NCBI GenBank assembly: GCA_019671135.1
Contig: JAHRHY010000002.1
Coordinates: forward strand, 806,001-870,000
DNA: 64,000 nucleotides
Direction: 5' to 3'
DNA from: Linnemannia hyalina
Lineage: Eukaryota; Mortierellomycota; Mortierellomycetes; Mortierellales; Mortierellaceae
A program made the translations under genes and the position numbers. The notes under the pieces are model-generated. The model was not told the origin of the DNA. It searched no databases and worked only from the letters and a program-made list of their open reading frames with translations. Every line of letters begins with the position of its first letter. The stretch's first letter is position 1. Shown here piece by piece: positions 23,662 to 35,609 of this stretch.

Positions 23662-26600
23662 ATGACCTTCAACATGAACCCCACATCTGGCAGCGCATTC
23701 GGAAGTGCATTCGGTGGACAGGGCATGGCCTTTGGAGGAGGAAACAGCGGCAACGCAAATAACACCAACCCGAGTGGAAGCGCATTCGCCAACACTGGAC
23801 CTGGAGCAGGAGGAGGAGGAGGAGGAGGAGGAAGAGGAGGTAGCGCATTCAATAACGCCGGCGGCGCTCCTAGCGCGTTTGGGGCGTTTGCAGGCGGAAA
23901 CAGTGGTGCAAGTGCCTTCAACAGCCATAACAACAACACAGCAGGCGTCAGCGGAATCCCAGGGACAGCCTTCAACAACGGTGGCGGTTTCAACTCGTAT
24001 AACCAGTCCGCGTCAGGTCAAAACCAGTTTGGAGCAGCTGATGGTCATTCTGACAATTCTCGAGGACGGGGCAGAGGTCAAGGTGGTAACAACAGCTACA
24101 GAGGCGGACGTGGAGGAAGCAACCGAGGAAGCTCCAATATGACGTATGTGGCACCAGGACTGTCGACCAGCCACGGTCAACAACAACAGCAGCAACACCA
24201 ACCACAACACAGATCGCACCTCTCATCCGTCTTCACTGTAGGATCACCAGGCGGAGAGTCTGATCCGGCATTCTCTGCAGCGGGATCTAATCGTGGTGGT
24301 GGTCGCGGAGGGTATTCTGGCAGCCCCAGAGGACGTGGACGTGGTGGTGCAGCAGCTGGAGGAGTTCCAGGACAGTTCAGATCGATCCAATGGCGTCCAG
24401 CTGATGGCCCTCAGAGTGGTTCCGCCAACCAAGGATTCGACTCTGCCATGGCAATGGATAGCACTTCCGACATTTCAAATAGTGCAACGCCCTCCTCCGC
24501 CGTCAACACTTCATCATCCGGCAGTCCTGGAAGCTTACAGCAGCATGCCGCCTTTTCTGCCTTTGGGGCTGCCGGCCACAATAATGCAGGATTCGGGGGC
24601 GCCAACAAGAGCACAGCATTCGGTGGTAATAACCCGAGTGCAGGATTCGTTAGCAGTAATCAGAATGAAGGGTTCGCTCTACAAACAGGAGCAGGGGCAG
24701 GGTCCGTAGGCTCGTCCTTCAACAAGCAATGGACTCCAGCTGCCTCATCTGCCACCCCTACGTCTGCGTTCCAAGGCAGCGGTTCAGGAGGCGCGTTTGG
24801 CATCCATACTTCCGTGCCAGCAGCAGGAAGATCTACGACCTCCTCACCCATCCCGTCCTCTGTAACTGCCATCTCTACACCTGCGTTTCAGGGTAGCAGT
24901 TCTGGAAGCGCGTTCGGCACACATACTTCTGCGTCAGCATCAGGAAACTCTACAACTTCATCCTTTTCGTCCGCTGTAACCGCACCACAAGGCCTGACGA
25001 CGTCAACTTTCAGGAAGGGAGGGTTCGTTAGCAGCTCTCCAAGTAGTAAGGGCGACTCGGTCTTTGCGACTCCCACCTCTCGACCAGTCTCATCACCATC
25101 CGCATCCCGTCCAAACCAGTCTGCATTCACACCGCCAGCCAAGTCTTCACCCTTCATGGACAGCTCTGCATCCCAACAGATCTCTGGCGGTACCGTGGAT
25201 TCAGACAGTCGATTGACTCGATTCTCCACGGATACCATTGATGCCAAAGAATTTGAAAAGGTTCGATCCCATTGTTTGAAAGATGTTTTATTGTTGTTGT
25301 CTGAATTGTGTTTTCCATTCCTGTCGTTATATGATCCACTGTGTATTGTTTATTTCACTTTCTTTCGTGCATTTTGTACCGTTTTCTGTCCACAACATAA
25401 GACGTCATGGATGCTGGGCGATCTTCCAACATGGATGCAACCTCGACCTTCGATTTTCTTTCGCTTCCCCCGTTATACCTACGAAACCCGTCTGACCTGG
25501 CGTAATGACTACACCTTTCCTCCTTCTTTGTCCCCCCTTCCCCTATCATTCTCACCATACTTTGGGTGCTTGATATCGTTGTTTCACTCTGCCGACCCTT
25601 ATATCTCGCGGAAATCATCCCTTCCCCCCTCGACACTCTGGACCAAAATATGGAAACGCTCAGCTGAAAGAAAAGCGTGAACTGGAACGAAAAGATGCCA
25701 TCCGCGCAGGCCTGATCCCGGACCCAGATAAACCGCGACGACTGGAAGATGCCATCACCTTCGTCGGTACCTGCATGGACATGTGTCCAGAATTCGAGCG
25801 CCACGAGCGGGAATTCCAGCTTAACGTCGAAAAGTTCGAGAAGGTATGGCGCTGGCGTGCTTTGATTCCTGTTTATAATTTGGATGCTCCGTACTAGATA
25901 GAACGATATTGACCTTAACAATTGAAATTGGTATTGGTATACATTACAGGTCCCAGGAACAGAGAAGATTGACCACCTACGAGCTGTCAAGGCTTATGCA
26001 AGACCCGCTGCAGGAAAGGAGCAACCTCTGCCATCGGATGTTCGCCCTCCTGCAGCCCTACTTGTAAGTTTACCATTGATTAAATTGTGGAACTCGCCAC
26101 ATGTGTGCTGCCAGTTTCTAACACGCGAATGTATTTCCATTACACTGCTAGTCGACACTCGACTATCTTATCAACCAAATTGTCGGCGAGGATGGCTTGG
26201 GCGACTCCCACTTTTTTGTGCGCGACCGAACACGTTCTATCAGGCAAGACTTCACCCTGCAGAACAACAGAGGACTCGAGGCGATTCAAGCACACGAGAT
26301 AATCGCCCGTTATCACATTCTTTGCATGCATCAACTATGCGAGAATAAGGGGTTCAGCGATCAGCAGGAGATGGAACAACTTAGGAAAGGTATGGATGGC
26401 ATCAAGGTTATGTTACAAGCATTCGACACACGAACACGGCATGTGCCCACAGCAATGGCTAACGACATTGTTGTTATTTATTGATATAGTCCTTACAAGT
26501 TTGCAGGAGTTTTACGACGACATGAGGTCGGAGGGCGTTCCTTGTCCGAACGAGGCTGAATTTAGGGCTTACCATATGCTGAGTCATCTCCGAGACCCAG

Positions 26601-29600
26601 ACATGATCCGTCAAGCACAACGACTCCCGATGCACATTTTCCGGGACCCTTACATTCAGGTGGCGGCAGAGATCCACGCGTTGACAAGGCGCAACAACGA
26701 CATCCACCGGCGAGCCAAGATCCAGTCGGAGGCCTCTCCTAACTTCTTCACTCGGTTTTTCAAGCTTGTGGCAGGTGCGCCGACCACGTATCTCATGGCT
26801 TGTCTCCTGGAGGTCAATTTCGTCGAAATCCGCAAGGGCGCCTTGAAGGCAATGAACAAGTGCTACCTCGATCAACACCGCGGTTTCTCGGTGGAAGATT
26901 TAGTGGTCAATCTGGGGTTTGATGATGCCGAGGAGTGCATTGCCAACTGTGAAGAGTACGACCTGGCGTTGACCCCGGACCGGACCGCAGTCATCTTTGG
27001 AAGGAAAGATCCGACCACTCGTCGTCGTATCTTTAAAGGTGCGTCTCCTTTCGGAAAGGTTTCTTACAGTATGAGCAAAGTCATTTTTGGTTGTGAACTG
27101 TGGTTATACTAACTAATGTACGACTTGAAACCCCATTGTACTATTAGAGGGAACGCTGGCGATGAAGCAACATCGCAACGAAAGGATCGTCGAGGCTAAG
27201 AGACAGAACTACACGGCCTCTGAAATCATTTATGGCAGGACTCCACCCCCACAGCCGATCAATGCTCTCTCGAGAACGCCACAAGCAATCGCACCTCTCG
27301 CCACAAGACCAACTGTCCCCAACCCCTTGCAACGACACACATCCGCTAGCGCGACATTACGGCAGAGTGCATCCGCTTCGGCGCCTACAGGACCTCCAAC
27401 AGGAGCCAGATCTTCACCAGCGCCAACAACGACAGTATCTCAGCCAGCGACGGGTGTAAAACCAAGCGGAATGTTTGACTTTGGTCTGGGTGGAACAGTA
27501 TCACCCCTGCCCAACGGAGTAACCACCTCGACCACTACAAGTCAGGGATCGCTGTTGCCGTCCGTGTTTTCTACTGCAGCTACGGCTACACTTGGCGCAG
27601 GAGCAGCGACCATACCTCTCTTCACCCAAGGATTCAGCAATGCGACAACTTCCTCCTCTGTTGCACCACTAGCTCGTGGACAGCAGTCTGTAACCAGTGC
27701 ACCAACTAACGTCAGCCAGCCTGCGTCCTTATTTACAAACCCAGCTGCCGCAGGAATGAACCCGCCCGGGTTTAGTTTCTTGGCACCTCCAGTCAGCTCG
27801 ACGACGACCGCTACAACATCAAGCGCCTTCACGCCAGCCTTATCAAGCACTCTCTTATCTACTACAGGAACTCCAGTCCAGTCATCTCCCTTTGCATTCA
27901 AAACGCCCGAAACCAGATCCCCAGCAACAGCAAGTCCCTTCAACTTTAATGCATCAAGTCAAACACCGGCATCAAATGTCGTACCTTCGTCACTATCTCT
28001 CGCCCCGGCCATGGGTGGTATTGCTACCAGCACGTCGAAATCACCTGGTACTATCAATATCCCTCCGATCCCATCAGTAACTTCTGTGCAGCCACCGACA
28101 CCCACACGATCTTCGCTCTTCACCACACCGCCGCCTCTTTCGCCATCATTTGCGCCCAAATCAGATGCCACCAGGATTGTCACAAAACGGGGACGGATCT
28201 ACCCACGCTCAGTTGTTGAATCTATAGTCAAGGAACTTTTGGACTCGGAAACGGATCGTCTCATTCGAATGACGGCAGCGCAGATGTCACAGGAGGTGGC
28301 GATCGAGCGATCTGTTCGTCGGGCAAAGGAGAGACAGGACACTATTCAACGCGAGTCCATGCGACTTTTGACAGAAGTAATGGCTCAAGCTGCTGACGAG
28401 ACGATCGAGGAGATTCTAGCCGAGATTTATCGAGAGACAATAGTTCAGAGACGGGTAGTGGCTCACTGGAGATCGTTCACAGTCAAGTCTATTCAACGAG
28501 CGGAGGAACTTCGGAGGCGTCAAGAGCACTTTTTGAGCAATGTTCGGGCTATGGGCAGTCGTGCAGGACTCACTGATGCGGAGCCCTGGACGGTCAAGGT
28601 TCGGGATCAGAACTCTGCCAGGCGGCTGCCACGGACCGCCAAGGGCACAAGACAAGCTGCATCGGATATACAGGGCATCAAGGCCATGGTGGCCTCCAGC
28701 AAGCGCAAGCGACTTTTGAGCATTGGTCAGGAAGGCAGTCCAGATCTGGCCCTAGTAGCAGGTCTCAAGAAGGCTGCCGCGCCCAAGCAGGAGATGTGGG
28801 CACCCTTGCCTGTGCTTGATATTGTCGAGAACCAGTACAACAAGAGGCCTGCAGCCGTGTCAGGAGATTCAACGTCAGCGGACCAGGAGCCTCCTCGCAG
28901 ATCGGGAGGATTGACGAAGCGTCGCTGGAGATTGTTTGTCGGCACCCCAAGCTTCAAGGAGACTACATCGAAATGGCTGCTTAGAAAGCTGGGCGTCGAC
29001 ATGAGCAGAACAACCAAGGCTCAACAACGATCAGGAACTATGGTGGCGGAACACCCAGGGCGAACCGACTCTGAGACGGCAATGGACGTAATTGTCCACG
29101 GAAGCGAGGACGCCTCTGTGATGGACCTCTTGGGTATGTCCAAGTACGAAATTATGGAGACGGCAGCATTCATATTTGAGTTTAGCAAGATCCCTTTTGC
29201 AGACCATGAAGCAACAGAGCAAGCCATGTAAGTATTTTATTGAATGTCTTTTCTTTCTACAAGGGCAGCGATTACTCGGTATGTATGACCTCTAACAGAT
29301 GGCTTACCTCACACCATTTTTCATCGCATACTGTAGTCGTCAATATTGGCTGTCGGAACGTGCAAGATTGGTTCGCTTCCTGTCGTGCTTCCCGAAGGTC
29401 AAGCAGCCGATTGTCTTTATTCTTTGGACAAGTTCCCCTGAAGTTTGGGAGAGAATGTCACCTCGGATGGTGGAGTATCTTGAACTGGACGCGATGGTCA
29501 AGTCCCCCAAAGCTCCGCTCCTAGGCTACCGGTTCTTAAACATGGATATGTCGACGATGAAACTGGATCGTTTTATGGCTGGATCACTCGAATGGCTTGC

Positions 29601-31446
29601 GGCCGAGACAAAGGATTACTTCGAGGACCCTGCCGCTATGTTGTCGACCCTTCTGGACAAGTATAGACCGATCTTCGAGTGGGCTCTCTGTCGGATCTCA
29701 TTGGCAGAGGGACCTTGGTACTCGCAGTACGATGAAGAAGATGAGGAGGAGACGAACATGTGGTTGCTGAAGCAGAGACAGCGGAAGAAGCTGCAGGACC
29801 AGAAGTTGTTATTGAATGGTATCGGAGGAGGAGGAGGAAGAGGCGCGCAACTAGGAAATGGAGATTTAGAAGATGTTGCGCCACCCAGGAACTTGTTTGT
29901 GGAGTCCTTGGAGACTGGGTTCAACTTGGCTGTGCGGTTGTTCAACGCGGAACTGGAGAACATTGCACAAACTATTGAGGCCAAGGGGCAAGGTGAAACC
30001 CGCGAAGGAGCCGCACAGGAGGGTCGCATGAAGGATGCGATGGCACGGTTTATTCGTCAAGCCGAGTTGCCCGAGATGAAGCCTGGATCGATTCTTGACA
30101 GGATCCACTTTGGCATGGACTCCAAGAGGTAAGAGCAATGTTCGTCTGAGTGTGCATGGACTGTGTCCATTCTCTTCGAAGTAGAGACTGACGTGCTGAT
30201 TGTTCGAATACTTTTTAGTGCGTTCTGCGACTTTATGGACGTTTACCTCGCTACACTGGGAGGACTCGCCAAGGAACCACAGAATCAGGAAGCCAAGGCG
30301 GCGATGCGCGCCGAGATCTGGAAGCTACTCCGATCCTCTACAGAAGGTACTTTTCCGTGCAAATTGGCAACATAGCTTCGCCCAACTAATTTGCGTGCCA
30401 GATATCTAACAAAGGTTACTATGATTTACTGTGCAAAAATAGACCGCGTCCCTCTGGAAGCAATTTTCAAGCGCATCTCCAGCCAGGTATTGACATGGAT
30501 AGAGGCAGGCATTTTGGACACGGAGCGATTCAGCATTCGCCTCAAAAAGTGGGAATCTCTTCGCAACTCTTTGGAACACCAACAGAACCAATACCGCCAG
30601 CAGCAGCAACAGCTGGACAGTGTCGACTGGGAGGATGACAACGAGAGCGATCTGGGCAACAACGGACGGGCAGTTCGCCAGCAAGACCAGTCTTCTGACA
30701 TGTCATTTACACCTTTATTGATCCATGACGAGGTGGATGTCGATGAAAACGTCTTTGATTTTGAGACGACGGCACAGAGTGAGGTCCGCATTTGGGAGAG
30801 GGCGGTGGAGAAGCAAGCCCGCGAACGCGAGGAGAGGGCATTGGCTATTCCGGTGGAGACCTCATCACTAGCCGATCGAGCAGGACTGACAGTACCGTCA
30901 GCAATTGCAGCGAACCGCTTCGGAGACAGTCGCAAGCGACGAGCACCAGAGAGTCCTCGGTAAGTTATTTATTGTGTGTTCGCATCGTTGCAGCAAAGTG
31001 GCTAAAGAAGACTCTATAGCTAACGCGTTATATGCGATTTGCTCACATCTAGGGAAACACTGAAAAAATCGAGGATGCAGGCACGATCGGCACTGGGGTT
31101 GAACAGAGGCGACGACGAGAACTTATTCATTACATCGAACTCTCCCTCTCGCCCCTCCTCGCCCCCTAATGGTGCCGTCATCAACGGTGTCGCCAATGGT
31201 GCTTTGAGTGGAACCGCCAGCCCAGGATTGTCGTCAAGTACAAGCCCATGGTCCTCGCCTCTGTCTAAGACAGTCTCGCCTCTTTCGGGAGCATTGACGC
31301 CATTTTCTACTGTACCCTTGTCGACATCCACTGCCTTTGCGACAGGCATGACCTCTACTTCCTCGCCGATTGTCGACCGCTTGGCACGGCTCCGCAACCT
31401 AATCAAGGAAGTCAAGGCGACCACGCACCTGACCCCTCAGCCCTAA
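23662..31446 (+). CDS. SAC3: SAC3/GANP nuclear mRNA-export factor
   Basis: Scaffold of the TREX-2 complex, which links transcription and mRNA export at the nuclear pore. Phase-consistent exons: 25664-25843, 25950-26063, 26152-26389, 26490-27038, 27148-29227, 29337-30128, 30219-30346, 30443-30959, 31053-31446. Exon 1 starts at 23662; its junctions between 25261 and 25670 are uncertain. The first about 530 residues carry FG-type repeats (AFGS, AFGG, GAFG) and an RGG patch near residue 140. The SAC3 core starts at FVGTCMDMCPEFERHERE and continues through RDRTRSIRQDF and AHEIIARYHILC to YLMACLLEVNFVEIRKGAL. A Ser/Thr/Pro linker with FG-like pieces follows. Next is a long helix, GRIYPRSVVESIVKELL onward, that fits the CID segment which binds Sus1/ENY2 and centrin. 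A C-terminal region begins near RQYWLSERARLVRFL. FG repeats plus a C-terminal domain resemble animal GANP more than yeast Sac3. Confidence 0.88.
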
Positions 31447-32122
31447 TCCGACACATACGCACAATTCACACAGAGAGACTCCACCAACACCAGCATCACC
31501 AACATCATGAAAGCAAGCAAACAACCAACAACAAATGTAAAATAAAAATGGGTGCATCTTATCGCGCCCCCTTCTTAGCATCTTTTTGAATTAAAGCTCC
31601 CTTCTCATTCATACACGGACACGCACCCAGACACAAGGGACGATTCTCCTTCCTTTCTTTGATATTCTCATTCCCTTGGATCGTGTTACGACTTGAGAGT
31701 GAAGATTTCATCCAAGCATGGATCAATCCCCTTTATTCCTTTCCCTTTTTTCCCTATCTCTCTTCTCATTCTCCCTATTATTTCACTCCTTTAATAAGGA
31801 TCGCGTCTCCTATTTTTCTCTCTTGTCCTCCTATGTTTCTCACCTCCTCATTCTCCTCAATCCCCTTCATCTTCTTCTTTATCCCTTTGGGTGGTTTTCT
31901 TTCTGTTTGTTCCTTCCTCCCTCCCCTCACTTTCACTCCCTTTGTTTTCATTCTTCTCTCATCCCCCCCCTCCACTTCCTTTCTCATACAACTCTCCTTC
32001 TTTGTAGTGGAATTTATTTACTTCTCTCCGATTTCATACCACATCTAACACCACTAATCACTGCACAACACACTACACACACACTACAAACACAAAACCA
32101 AAAAATAATAATAATATATACA
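31447..32122. other. Intergenic between SAC3 and the broken acidic gene
   Basis: The SAC3 3' flank includes AATAAA near 31541. A C/T-rich promoter-like tract (31640-32040) and an A-rich leader-like stretch with ataatatataca just before 32123 follow. No convincing exon; a small upstream first exon of the next gene cannot be excluded. Confidence 0.4.
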
Positions 32123-33141
32123 ATGAAATCTCACTCATCGCACTAATAGGTCTATCAACACGCCCTAACCTACGTCGCCGCCGGCCCCCGCAGGAACAGA
32201 ACCAATCCAAGCGGCACCGACCCCCCCCCCCCCCCCCCCCCCTGACGGGCGAACAGGCTTAAGCATTCGCCATGAAAAGCCGCAGAACCCTTCCTCAACC
32301 TCCCAGGACCTCTGTATCCAAGCCGCAGCCACCGAGGGGATCGCAAAGGCTGAAGCTCTCCTTGCCGAGTACCTCAATACCTCAAACGGCATCGACGGCG
32401 GCGCTGATGAAGAAGATGATGAGGAAGAGGAGGCTGGCAGAGGATATGGATGGTCCGGGAAAGAAGACGGGATTCTCGGCCTAGGATGTGGAAGCAGTTT
32501 AGGGCGGCTGCTGCATTTGCGGCTGCGAAACCAGGTCCCGCTGTTGACGTTGCAGGATGGGAATGAGTGCAGTGATCTCAGTATTGATGGTCGCGGTGAG
32601 TTGCCCGATGCCGCCGAGTCTGAAACGGATGCGGATGATACCGAGGATGAGAGGGATGATATTGAGGGTGGTGGTGGTAGTGGCGAGGAGGGAGATGACA
32701 AGGCAGGGGAACGATGAGGATGGATTGATCAGTCGCCTCTGGAAACGCGTCGTGTCTCCATCTGCCAAGGCCGGCGCCGAGACTGAGACTGAGACTGAGA
32801 CCGAGACCGAGACCGAGACCGACGACGACAACGACTCTGACAATGCAGATACCGCTCCTGCCAACGCCGCCGACCCCGCCGCTGCCATAGTGGACAAGAA
32901 GGTCAACGTGTCCGAGGACGAGTTCCTGTCCAAGATCGAGTCCTGTGTCCAGTCGTGTATGTTGAACCGCGCCAGAGATGTCACCCCTAAGGACTTGGAC
33001 GACAGGAAGGCCTAGATCGAAGCTATTCTCAGAAAGCAGGATCTCTACGGAATTTTGTACTCAACAACCATTACCAAAAAAACAAACGCAATAACAACAC
33101 CAAAGCAAAAACAACACACCAAGGCAACAAAAGAAATTTAA
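32123..33141 (+). pseudogene. Broken acidic, Glu/Asp/Thr-rich protein gene
   Basis: A host-like coding sequence runs through all three frames. Frame A covers 32150 to the C22 run, frame B 32244 to 32717, and frame C about 32709 to 33015. Removing one base from the C22 run (32221-32242) and one from GGGG (32706-32709) would fuse them into one frame. Recognisable stretches are VYQHALTYVAAG, EGIAKAEALLAEYLNTS, an acidic run, WKRVVSPSAKAG, an (ET)n run and EDEFLSKIESCVQSC. A TAG at 33013 interrupts a frame that goes on as IEAILRKQDLYGILY to a TAA at 33141. At the left, an ATG at 32123 is in frame but followed by TAA TAG (32144-32149). Alternatively taatag is a 3' splice site of an intron whose first exon I cannot place. 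No family recognised. Sequencing or assembly error at homopolymers is a live alternative to true decay. Confidence 0.5.
32221..32242. repeat. Homopolymer C22
   Basis: Twenty-two consecutive C on the + strand, inside the broken acidic gene and exactly where its reading frame shifts by one. Confidence 0.95.
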
Positions 33142-33305
33142 AAAACACACGCATGCAACATTCCATTACACCTCTATTAAAATCCGACATCCAGTCAAAT
33201 CTTATCCAAACATGAATGAAAAACGCCAAAAAAAAAAGTTGGGGAAAAGAGGGCCATTTTTATTGAGGTCGAAGAGGAGAAGGGTCGCGTCGATGGGTGA
33301 GGTGT

Positions 33306-35502
33306 TCAAGCATAGAGCTTGCGGCGGTTACGTTTGATGACAGCGTTCAGCTGGTTCTCAAGCATTTGGGTTTCCATCTTGGCATTGATCACCTGCAACT
33401 CCAGGTCCTCAACACTCCGCGCCGTCGCTCCTGCAGCTGCCGTAGGATTGCTCATATGAGGGGTCGACTGAGCAGTATTTACTTCGCTGGTGTTGTTGCT
33501 GTTGCCGTTGCTGGTACTATTGTTGGTGTTGGGAGCATTGGGGTTGCCGCCATGTTCAAAGCCGCCATTGTTGAACCCTTGCTGTTGCTGCTGCTGTTGC
33601 TGCTGTTGCTGCTGTTGCTGCTGTTGCTGCTGTTGCTGCTGTTGCTGCTGTTGCTGATACTGCTGCTGCTGTGGACCGCCGTTCATCGAAAGGCTGGTGT
33701 TTGATTGGGCAGAGTCGCGACGGGACCCAAGGCTTGGCGCTCCCTGGCCATTGTTACTGTTGGTAGGAGAGTTCAGGCCCTGTTGGAGGTGGAGCAAATG
33801 CTGCTGCTGGAGATACGACGGATGGTGCGCATTTCCATTGGGCATCGACCAGTTGTTGGCCAAGGTTCCAGAGGAAGGGCCAACGGACGAGGATGGACCG
33901 AAAAAGTCAAGCGCACTCATCATACTGGTGATATCCATAGGCTTGTTCATGTTGCCGTTCAAGCCCATGCCGCCCATGCCAGGTCCAAACGACGAGGGAC
34001 CATTGTTGTCATTGTCGCCTCCTCCCAAAGCGTAAGATCCAGGTCTGTTGTTGGGGTTGTTTCCTCCACTCTGGGCACCACTGTTGTTGCCGCTGTTAGG
34101 AGGCATGCCCAAGCCAGGAGGAGGACCAGAGATCGACACGCCCGAACCAGACGACGGCGGCATCGACATGGACATCATAGGACCATTCAGGCCGCTGCCT
34201 CCAAAGACGCCGTTCATGGACAATCCCTCGTACTGGCTCGAGGGACGATTAAGATAGTCGCCGCCACCTGCATTACTGTTGTACATGTTGGCTGGAGAGT
34301 TCATCCTCATGCCGCCATTCAGGCTGTTGAGGATGCTGCTATGCTCCTCAGAGAGAACAGAGGGTGGCCTGGCTTGCTGGGGTTGATCCTTCATGCTTAG
34401 TCTCTCAGGTCGAATACCAGTGTTGAGACCCATCAAAAGGTCCGACTTGACCTTGGCAGAGCGCGCCGCAGCAGCAGCAGGGTTGATCGTGCTCATCATG
34501 GGCGACTCGCCAGCCCCAAACGCTACAGGGTAAGCCTCCATGTTGGCAGGCTTGAGAGGAGAGTAATGCTATAGTGATTTAGGGATATTAAAAATGTTAG
34601 CAATCGCGGTCGCAACAAAGCATGTGAGCAACTACGGTCAGATCCATGAATCAAATTTTCGTTCGCCCAAACTTACGTCCATGCGCTTCGATCCGAGGCC
34701 GAATTGCTGAAGCAGAGGAGAGTTGGTGTTGTCACCGTGGCGTATTCCAACATCTAGAATGATAAGAGGATAAATGTCAATAAGAGGTCGGCATACTAGC
34801 AAGTTATCAAGGAGAATGAAGGCAATCGAGATCAGGTCAAAAAAACTTACCAGAGAAGGCCTCGCGGCCCATTTGCCCGTAGGCGCCAGAGTAAGCGCCA
34901 CCCATAGGTGGCTGCTGAAGGGCTTCAACCAAGGAGGGTCTGGCCGCCGCAGAAGAGGCCAAGCGAACGGACATGATGGCAGGGTCTTGGAAAGGAATTG
35001 AATTTTGGGCACCTAAACATAGGCGAGCAGCGATTGAAAAAGTTAGCGAACACTCCATAATACAATTCAATTGTTAATCATCATTTCATACACCGTCATA
35101 GAAGGATAAGACACCATACCTTGCTGGTTGCCGCTGGGGGCTGACTGGTTGGAGGGCGAGGCAGCTGCGGCCTTCAAGAAAGCACCGAAAAAGTCCTGAG
35201 CATTCTCTTGGTTATTGTGGGGCATACCAGTGTTGATGGGCCCCGGCTGACCCTCGCCCTTCCAGCTGTTCAATCGAGACGTTTGCTGCTGTGGACGTTG
35301 CTGTTGCTGTTGCTGCTGGTGCAACAACTGCTGTGCCTGCTGCTGCTGCTGCTGTTGCGAATCCGACCAGCCACCGTATCCGTTGCGAGCCAGGCTCTCC
35401 AGACCAGGGGGTGGCGACTTCATCATCGTTGGGGTCATCGGGTTTCTTGCGAGACCAGGGGGACCGCTCCGCTGTGGTGGTTGCTGTTGCTGTTGTTGTT
35501 GC

Positions 35503-35543
<41 letters not shown>

Positions 35544-35577
35544 TTGTTGTTGCTGTTGTTGTTGTTGTTGTTGATGC

Positions 35578-35609
<32 letters not shown>

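Noticed and set aside
25261..25680. Continuous open frame extending SAC3 exon 1 through T-rich sequence
   Set aside because: The residues are hydrophobic and T-rich like an intron, and the next conserved SAC3 segment is in another frame, so the read-through is accidental.
32144..33015. Reassigned stop codons (TAA/TAG as Gln)
   Set aside because: All intact genes in the window end in ordinary TAA/TAG/TGA stops and use CAA/CAG for Gln, so the stops fit decay or splicing better.
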